Source: Ischnura elegans
Taxonomy: Eukaryota > Arthropoda > Insecta > Odonata > Coenagrionidae
Direction: 5' to 3'
Assembly: GCF_921293095.1 (NCBI RefSeq)
Contig: NC_060248.1
Location: 136,536,972-136,600,971 of the forward strand
DNA length: 64,000 bases
The notes beneath the pieces were generated by a model that had not been told where the DNA came from, made no database searches, and saw only the letters and a list, made by a program, of their open reading frames with translations. A program made the translations under genes and the position numbers. Shown here one piece after another: positions 55,935 to 64,000 of the stretch. How positions within the stretch are numbered: position 1 is the stretch's first letter; every line of letters starts with the position of its first letter.

Positions 55935-58197
55935 GGGACAGAAAAATTTGAGGCTTGCTAGTTTTGCGTTGGAAGTGAGAATCAATTTTTTAAACTGCAG
56001 ATTAAGCAGTAAATTTTTGCCACAATAAGACATTTGCTATTGATGGCGTCAATGCATTCACTGAAATATAAGGATATTATTGTCTTTTCAGAAAATTAAT
56101 TTTTCCTTGGAAATATTCTCACCTAGCTGAAATTTAAATATTGGATACAATTTCATTTCCTACCCAGGAATTATGGTGATGAAAGTAAGATTTCTGTTTT
56201 AGTACATTGAAATAGAGGCAAATAAGGTCATATATTCTGTACTTGAGTGTAGGTTTTTAGGAATGTTTCTCATTTTCTTACCTAATAAGAGGGAAAATGA
56301 AACCACATTTACTTTGGTTGCATTTATTAAAAACATGTAAAACAGGTGGTAACTAACACTCTTGGTTTGACTAGCAATAATTAGTCTGATGTCCGCATTT
56401 CCACAAATACACATGAGCAAAGGAAAATTCCTCAGTTCCAGTATTAACAGAGCTTGTGTGCCAAGAACGCAGTCAACAACATTCTTATAGTACATACAAC
56501 AGTTGAATTTGTAACATGCTTACAATTAGAAAATGAATCACAATGTGCATAAATACGTGTATAGTATATTACCAGTACGTCATTAGCAAATTAAACTAGA
56601 ATCAATGAATTCTTTAAGAAAAAATAATCGAAAATTATCCTTTGTGCATTCTTTGATATGGCTAAAAAATACAATATATTTTTAATCAAATGTAAAGCAC
56701 TTTTTAAAATCATGCTGGATTCAAATATTCTGAATTTAGGAAGTGGTAGGTTTAAAAAAACTGCCACATATTATCAAAGAAATTGGGCCTAAAATGTTTT
56801 CAAACAGTGCAATCATGATGTATTAATATTTGTGCTTACATTTGCTGTAAAAATATTTTATTGTTGTGCATTTCTAATTTTTAAGACATTTGGCACTGTG
56901 GTATAAATGTCAATGCAAATTTCTACTCATACATACAAAGGATCACATTCTTTTAAGTCATGTAAAATTTCATACATATAAATTGTCCATTTCTTTTTGT
57001 GTGGTTGATTTTGTACAAAATATTCAAGACATTTTGATACCTAATACATTTCAATACAGTTATAAACTCTGTGATATTATGTACATGATATTTACTACAG
57101 TTTAATTGGTAATTGCATGTATTGCAGAGTCAATTGTGCCATGGAGCAATACTAATTACGATTGAAATTTTTCCTCTGAAATAATAGTAACAGTCAAAAT
57201 ACTGAAAATCTAGCACATAGTTTCAGGGTAATTAGATCTGAAGTCATGATTACTAGGTGAAACTTTTTCTAGTTAATATTTAATTATAAATATTAATTCA
57301 TCAAGTGTCACCACAAATTATTCTATGATAGAACATTTTCATTCCATGTTATTTTCAAAATTGTTACTTTTATCATACATATTTTGTTGGTAAAAATCAT
57401 TACTTCTTAGAGACCAAGACATTTAACTTTGCCAATTCCCTTCATTTAGATTGTTCTCACTTTTAGGTCTGACTTCACTAATGCGCCTATCAAAAAAATA
57501 TGCTTTACCATTTACTCCTTTGAGTATTGGTGATAATCAATCAACGTGAATTATAGAGCTTATTATCTCTCCTATAGCTAAGCCACCATTTTGGACGTTT
57601 GTTTGAATATTAACATTGGACTTCTATTTCAATCTACTCCTCTCAAATGTTTAGGTATATCCTTTTCAATACAAAAAATTTAGCTTCATTTATTTTAATA
57701 ATAATTTTGATTTTTTTCTCTTACTGTTGCTACCACTTCCATAGCTATGTCTATTCATTTATTCAGACTAGAAATTTCAAATATTAAAGAGCATATATTG
57801 AATTCTGTAAAAATATAAAAACTTGATAATAATTTAACACCTTTAAAAACACTTCTGAGTAGCTACATGTACTAATTCACATTCTCAGATTTTTATCGCT
57901 TGTTATAATAGGTGGTCCCCTCGCTTTGATTGCGTATATGTACCAGTCTCATGAAAATAATGTTTACGCACAATACTATGAAGAAAACGTTCACACCCGT
58001 AGTTTTGCGATGTCAAGCATCAACAATCTTTTATCTTCCAAAAATATTGAATATGATCACCTATTTACCAATATTTCTTTCAGAAAGAAGTACATATATG
58101 TACTTCTTCTCTCTTCTATGTGGAAAAATTATTTGTCTTGTCCTTTGATTTTTTATGCCTTGTTCGCATTTCCCTTGTAATACAGTTGCAAACACAT
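55935..58197. other. AT-rich DNA, nothing recognised
   Basis: No transposon ends, repeats or coding motifs stand out. Small frames at 56199-56495 and 57926-58180 have no recognisable domain. The absence of mobile-element debris contrasts with the rest of the window; it could be a long untranslated region or intron. Confidence 0.35.
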
Positions 58198-58291
58198 GAT
58201 TCATCAGATGTTATCTCCAGATCCATAGTTAACAGTTTCCCATTCATAGAAGACTGCTAACTATGGATCTGGAGATAACACCTGATGAATC
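58198..58291. repeat. 94-bp foldback
   Basis: The left arm gattcatcagatgttatctc... (58198-58235) and the right arm (58254-58291) are inverse with few mismatches, and the spacer is 18 nt. AT-rich 'aatacaattgtatta' repeats follow at 58370-58480, similar to those at 33715-33735. Confidence 0.75.
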
Positions 58292-59314
58292 AAAATACAT
58301 AAATAAATCAAATCAATAAAAACAATTTGTAAAAGTTTCGTATTTTTCCCTGTAATACGAATATAATACAATTGTATTAGAGGACATTTGACACTGTAAT
58401 AAAATTGGAATACAAATGGAATACAAAGAGTTCCATTTTGTAATATGATCGTATTGTGGTGGTATTGCAGTGGTATTACAAATCTTGTGCTATCTGGGTA
58501 TGTATCTCTGAATTGATGAAATAGCATTTTCAATCATCCTATGTAACAGCTTAAGATAATGAATATATTGGTTGAAGGGAAAATGTTTTTCCTATATCAG
58601 AATGAGAGTTCATGTGTGTTTAAAATACTATACTAGGAATGGCAGTTAATTTGGGATGTAGGTACAGTGTGAATTGTGAGCCTCTCCCCACCCACCTTCC
58701 TCCCACTACCACTACACGCTACCACTAAGCCATACTGCTAATAATCGGGCCATGGCTTGGGAGAATAATGAATGAGCTAGAGATGAAATCTTTGCAAATC
58801 TATTATAAACAGTAACATAATTTATTTTCCATATGGGTGATGGAAGTAATGTTTTGTCATTTTAAGTATGCTTTCAACTTGAAAACCTATTTCTTCCCAA
58901 CCACAACCACTGTACTATCATATGCAGGATAGTAGGCTGATTGAGATAGAAACAGTAAAATAGGTCTAAACTTGTAATGATTACATTTCTTATTAAGACA
59001 GTAGACCTTATTAATACAGAATAATTAGCGCTGTAAGTATATTTTCAGCTGAATAGGAGGTAATTAAAAGTTTGATACAAATACTTCAAGGTTGAAGTAT
59101 CACTGATGATATTTTAACATTATCAATGCTGATGTTGGGCCGGTATGGCATGCACCGTGAAATACATCCTTGTCATAAGCGTAGCGGTTAAACTACCTTT
59201 TTAAATCTGTAAAAAGTAGCCCTACTATTAATTATCCAATGGATTTCAGAAACAAAAATCCGAAATGATTATTTACTTGTTCAGAGTTACCACGTGGCAC
59301 AACTTGGAGCTTAT
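58292..59314. other. AT-rich repeat zone, no gene
   Basis: 58340-58500 holds 'ggaatacaa'/'gtattaca' repeats ending in 'tgtgctatctgggta', a word also seen in inverted form at 63248. The remainder has no feature. Confidence 0.4.
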
Positions 59315-59506
59315 GGGTGCTTTCCAATCACCTTGCGCAGATAAGCTCACATCGCAACAGATTGAAACACACTAGCGCAGACGAGCAATGATGCAGGTTG
59401 TGTTCCCATCTGTTTAGCGCAGATGACGTCACACCTGCGATTGGAACACGCTCTGAGCTAAACAGTTTAAAACAGATCAGCGCAGTTACGCGATTGGAAA
59501 GCACCC
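59315..59506. mobile_element. 192-bp MITE with 'gggtgctttccaatc' ends
   Basis: The left gggtgctttccaatcacctt and the inverse of the right gggtgctttccaatcgcgta define the ends. TAT flanks both sides. The interior has repeated 'gcgcag' words. No coding capacity. Confidence 0.8.
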
Positions 59507-62500
59507 TATATAAGAGTTAAAGCTTGACATTTCAATCCCGCCTGGATGCATAATACATGTTCAGCTGTTGGCGAATTTTGGTGAGTACCGCCTAAATTTT
59601 TTTCCCAACTACAGCACTGAGCATTATATATTTTAATAGCCTGTGACGGCTGAATGGAACACTGTTGTGAGCCTGGCCAAGCCTACTCGTTACAAGTGGT
59701 GGCCTGCATTGAAAAAATTTAGCTACTATACACATTATCATTCCTACATTGATTCAATTCAGAAAGGGAACTACATATTAGTTTCTCCTTGTCTCTTGTA
59801 GTGAGGAATGATTTTTGTAGCTTCTAAATGAGTGTTTACCCAAACACATTTTCAGAATATATGTGCTCACAGAGACTGAAACTTATGAAAAGAGCAGGTG
59901 CTAAAAAGAATATAGAAAGTATTTTAAAGATGGCCTGAAAGTAATTGTGAGATTTGTGAGTAGAACTTTGTTATAAACAGCTGGGTATGATACCCTTACG
60001 CATAATGTCCTGCTGAAAGTCCTCCTAGTGAGGAAAGCTGGGATTATCCCAAACATCACTGTCATTCCTCTCTATCTAACTTCTAGCCCTAGCCTAATTC
60101 CCCATAGACAAATGATTAGATATTTCCCAGGGGAGAAAATTTTTATTGCACCTGGTGATGTTGTATCAAGTGAAGCTAGTCACACTATGGGACTAAAAAT
60201 TGTGTTATGTATTAAGGAGTGAGGCCTGCTCCTCAGAAGCATTCCATAAATCTTTGCCTAAAATCATTTGAATGAAGGCATATTCTTAGCATTGGTGGTC
60301 AGAAAATAATCAGGAAGGGGGCTTAGGGTCACCTATGAAATGTTAACCTTTCTCAAAATTGCATACCTCTATTATATGTACATACTTCTAATTATTACTC
60401 TTTATTAATCATTCTATTTGGAAATTATCTGTATGGATAAACCGCACAAAAATACTTAATCTAAATGAATGATTCATGAAATGTGCAACAATGTTTGTAT
60501 CAGGGTAATTGTTGTGCCAAGTCTTTAGAAAACATTATTCTTCTTAAGAACTTTTTCTGTGAATAGGAATTGCACATGATGAGTGTACACTATGGTTTAA
60601 AGATTAAGTATGATATATATCTATGATGGTATGGTATGATGTATAGACCCAGAATAATATTGGAATTGTAAATTCACTGGAATGGAAAATGATCATTTAG
60701 CTCAATTTATGTATGAAGGCATCAAGATATTAATTATGTAGTCTTGCATGGCTGAATTCGCTTGCCGTTTAATTTCTACTATGTTGCAAGAAGGAGATTG
60801 CAATACATTGAGTAAAACTGACAAATGCCCTAATTATAATTGCAGCTGATTACAAAAACTCTCAATTTCTGACTTCTACGATATTCTCTCTTCTGGTAAA
60901 GTTAGGACAAATTGAAGCGCTGCATGTTTCAGAAAATGTCTTAATTATGCATATATGTACATATTAGCATGAAAATATGATAAATGTATTGATAACTTTA
61001 ATATTCATTATTCCATGATAATAATATGACTATTTTTATGTCATAAGTACTTGAAGATAAATTTCACAAAATATATAGTTGCATCAGTGATGCAGTGAGT
61101 GGTGTTGGTGGGGAAGCTACATGTATAAGGATTTTAGGCTACATTTTTCATACTGAATGGGAAAGTCTTAACCACTGATCACAATGCCTCTAATATGTAC
61201 AGCTCTAGTTTAATTTGAAGGATTCATTAACCCACTCAAGAAATGTGAAGAAATGGAGGAATAATGAGGAAAAAGGTGTGAAGCATTGAAGGCTACAGTT
61301 ACTAGTTCTGGAGTCTAACATCTACATGCCTCAATAAACAATGGGCAATAAAATGTCTTAAAATTTCATAAATTCAATTTCTACGAGTCACCTTAGAAAA
61401 TGAAGTTACACTTCTGGAATCATGAATGTTTGCTTCCTAAGTTGTCATATCCAGAGTTAAAATCTTTTCATATTTGCTTGAACCTGTAATTGCAAATTGC
61501 TATTATATTGAGAACGTTTATGTTATGCTCTAAATGAGGCAATGCAGATGCTTTGATAAATTGCTGTTAGCTTTTTACTTTTTGCATATCAATGTATGTC
61601 TGGAGATATTCAGAATGGGATTCTGTTTATGAATAGCCCTTGTATCACTATGATAGCTAGCTATGTGGTGCATGTGTCTTAGTACTTTAGACGTAGATTA
61701 TACGCTAATAGTGTATCTAAGTCATCAATACTCAGCATATGATATGGAGCACTATTTATGGGACAGAAACTTTGTTTGCTGTAGGTATCAGTTGAATATT
61801 GATTGAGGGTTCTCTTCAAGTGCTCACATTTCTATCCTGAGTAAAAATCAAGCGAAAAGTTCTGTGTAAGTTCAATGACTGTTGGTGCTGTGACTGTGTA
61901 ATTATAAAGAGTACCTACTTCAAAATTCAAATTATTTCAGCATGAATTGCAAATAGGAATAATAGATAATTATCATTATATTTCAATAGTTTTAGTTAAG
62001 TTAATAGCTCATAATTGTAACAGCTCGAATAGAATTTCAAAGGCCTTAACTATTTATGCATATCACTTCATGATAGACACATGGTCCATAAAATTTTGTA
62101 TTGCTAATCTTTGGTCATGCTCATGTATAAAAGTTTTATGTAACTCACATTTATCAATATCATAGTCAAAATCTATTTATATATGTATGTATTTCCCTGA
62201 AGTCCTTGCCTTATATGCAGCCCTAAAGTAGCCCTATTAGTATCAATCGGTAATTGGATATGTTGTACATATTTACGTATGTCATAGTGTCATGATAATT
62301 CATCTGCATTATCATACAGAAAGAATCCCTCAATAAATTTAAAGGCCTATCTTTGTAGATTAGGCTATCCTTGTTGATGATAACTGATGTGAAAGGTAAT
62401 CCATCTAAATTATATCATTTTCACATACCCTGATCTGCAGTAATGAGGAAATCAAAAATGCATCCTAAATTTTCATAAGGTTTTGTTGAAATCTATGAAA

Positions 62501-64000
62501 TTACTCAGGGGCTCATGCTTGCTATTATTTTTTTAGAACATCTTTCAAATGAGGGGAAATTCAATAGTAAAGAGAATTTTGGCAGTTTTTATCAAAATAG
62601 ATTTAAATTCAGATTTTACTTTAAATTTTCCAAAAATGGAGGGTGATAATATATTTAGCATGGCCTTTCCTGCCTGATTGCTTGATTTTCTTTAATCTAG
62701 TTAAATTAATTATTATTTAATCCCTCTCATTGAAATGTCTTGAGTCTAATTTTATCTGATAATGGTATATCATATAAATATTTAAAGAAAACTTTCGTGT
62801 GAGAAAACCTTCGTATGACTTAGTTATAAAAGTGGTTTTACATCTCAGTGAAATGATCAGTTAATCTCAAAATGTTGTTCACAGTGCAAAATCCTCACTG
62901 TATGTGGACCTCGGAAAAATGACAATTTGTGAGCAAATTTACTTTCTAATCAAATTTTAAGCTTATGGAGACTCATTTTAAATTTTTCACCTTTAAATTC
63001 ATGTAATTTTTTAACTAACTTCTTTTTTCTTTAACTAAAAATAAGCTGATAATATCTGTTATCAAATATATGTTTTATTTAAAGTCAATGAAAATGCCAT
63101 TAAAAATTAGATCTGGAAAGACTGGATTTTTATAATATTAACAAACGCCCTGATGATTCCCAAATGCTACGCAACCTATGAGTTCCTTTGATTATAATTT
63201 TACAGAATTAATTCATTTATTAGGTTTGGCAAAATTTCAACACCTTTCCCAGACAGCACACAATTCTGGATTTCTGGAGGATTCTGTGCTGTCTGGGTTA
63301 CGTATGACTTATATAGTGAATGGATTTACAGAAATTACTTGTGGGGAAAGCTATGAAAATATCTTTAAATTAAGGTTAATTTTAGTAATTTACTGATAAA
63401 AAGACGTATATTTAATGTTGAATTCCTGCCATTACATATTTTAAATTTTAGTATGAAGATCACCTCCCAGAAATGCATCAGTCTAATTTTTATTATTTCA
63501 CTGCCAGATAACCCAATTACAGATTGTACATCCTAGCCTTCAATTGGTATAAAATGTGATAATAATGAAATAGGCTAGCATATCAGTTGTCATTTAAAAA
63601 ATTTCAAGTGGATTTAAAATTCAGTGAATTTTTTCTTCCATAAAATGGGCTTCTCTTAATATCCTTTTTGCTTCATTTCTGGGTTTGGAGCAATAAATAT
63701 ATAATGGTTAAATCTGCAATGGTCAATCAACGGATATTGATGGAAAAATGCTCTTCCCTCAAGCTGTTATGTTTCATGGAATATAAAGTGAACTGCAAAT
63801 CAATGGAAGACAAATGAATAGCAAATTCGAATTAACCCACCAAAGTTGTTTCCTCCTGGCTAACATTTTCAGTGATCAAATTAAAGGTTTCTGTTGGGAT
63901 TATACAGCTATCATGAGTGCTCTTTGATTTTTCAAATATTGGAGTCATGCTGCAATCATATTGGTGAGTAACACGCTGATAAATTTAGCCATTGGATGAT
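59507..64000. other. AT-rich DNA, no gene recognised
   Basis: Directly after the MITE lies a TATA-like 'ctatataagagtt' and, 66 bp on, a donor-like 'ttttg|gtgagt', but no coding exon supports a promoter. The rest is AT-rich with many AATAAA-like words, 'tgtacata' and 'tgtaaata' words, and a palindrome at 63248-63297. It could be a long 3' UTR or intron. Confidence 0.3.
63248..63297. repeat. 50-bp palindrome with 'cccagacagcaca' arms
   Basis: cccagacagcaca (63248-63260) is exactly inverted at 63285-63297, with a 24-nt spacer. The related 'tgtgctatctggg' ends a repeat zone at 58497. It may be a minimal MITE or two abutting terminal repeats. Confidence 0.6.

Noticed and set aside
58254-58300. 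CTGATGA in the foldback as another hammerhead
   Set aside because: No stem II and no GAAAC follow, so only the heptamer matches.
59504-59590. TATA-like sequence plus splice donor after the MITE
   Set aside because: No coding exon or transcript support; both motifs are short and common in AT-rich DNA.

Overview
The window looks like non-coding, transposon-packed nuclear DNA from an animal, most likely an arthropod. The species cannot be fixed from the sequence. It is AT-rich, has no operons or dense genes, and nearly every protein-coding trace belongs to a mobile element: Tigger/pogo, piggyBac, hAT, Penelope-like elements (PLEs), RTE-like and zf-RVT LINEs, tRNA-derived SINEs, MITEs and a solo LTR. 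Most coding traces are broken by stops or frameshifts. The one good candidate for a host gene is a single exon at 29851-30138 (+) with consensus splice sites, so much of the window may be intron or flanking DNA.

Layout. 1-12250: two inverted arms (1-1790 and 11420-12250) surround a three-level nest, Tigger 1 (2417-9369) containing Tigger 2 (4601-8921) containing a smaller TA-flanked element (5832-7100). Next to it lies a PLE terminal fragment folded into a near-perfect hairpin (9493-9780). 12250-21900: a 303-bp MITE, an unassigned transposon-like gene relic, a LINE 3' end abutting a tRNA-like sequence, and a PLE reverse-transcriptase relic. 21885-24221: a TA-flanked element with 'ggggtaagtgcgac' ends, interrupted by an RTE-like LINE. 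25-34 kb: MITEs, a tRNA-Gly-like SINE, hAT relics, the candidate host exon, and a hAT element with an 8-bp target duplication. 35.7-36.4 kb: a PLE GIY-YIG end. 40.27-41.06 kb: a solo LTR with a 4-bp target duplication. 43.1-47.5 kb: a nearly complete PLE between pseudo-LTRs, followed by an inverted PLE 3' end. 48.4-55.9 kb: three successive TTAA-type elements (a MITE and two unrelated piggyBacs). 56-64 kb: AT-rich DNA with few recognisable features.

How the parts relate. PLE ends here repeatedly carry a hammerhead ribozyme core (CTGATGA, short stem II, GAAAC) followed by a short self-complementary helix III (ACCGGT, ACTAGT, ACCCGGGT, ACATGT). Some copies are intact and some have single core mutations. 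The TA-targeting elements sit inside one another, and the TTAA-targeting elements sit side by side. No complete intact transposase or reverse transcriptase gene was found. piggyBac 1 and the large PLE are closest to intact.
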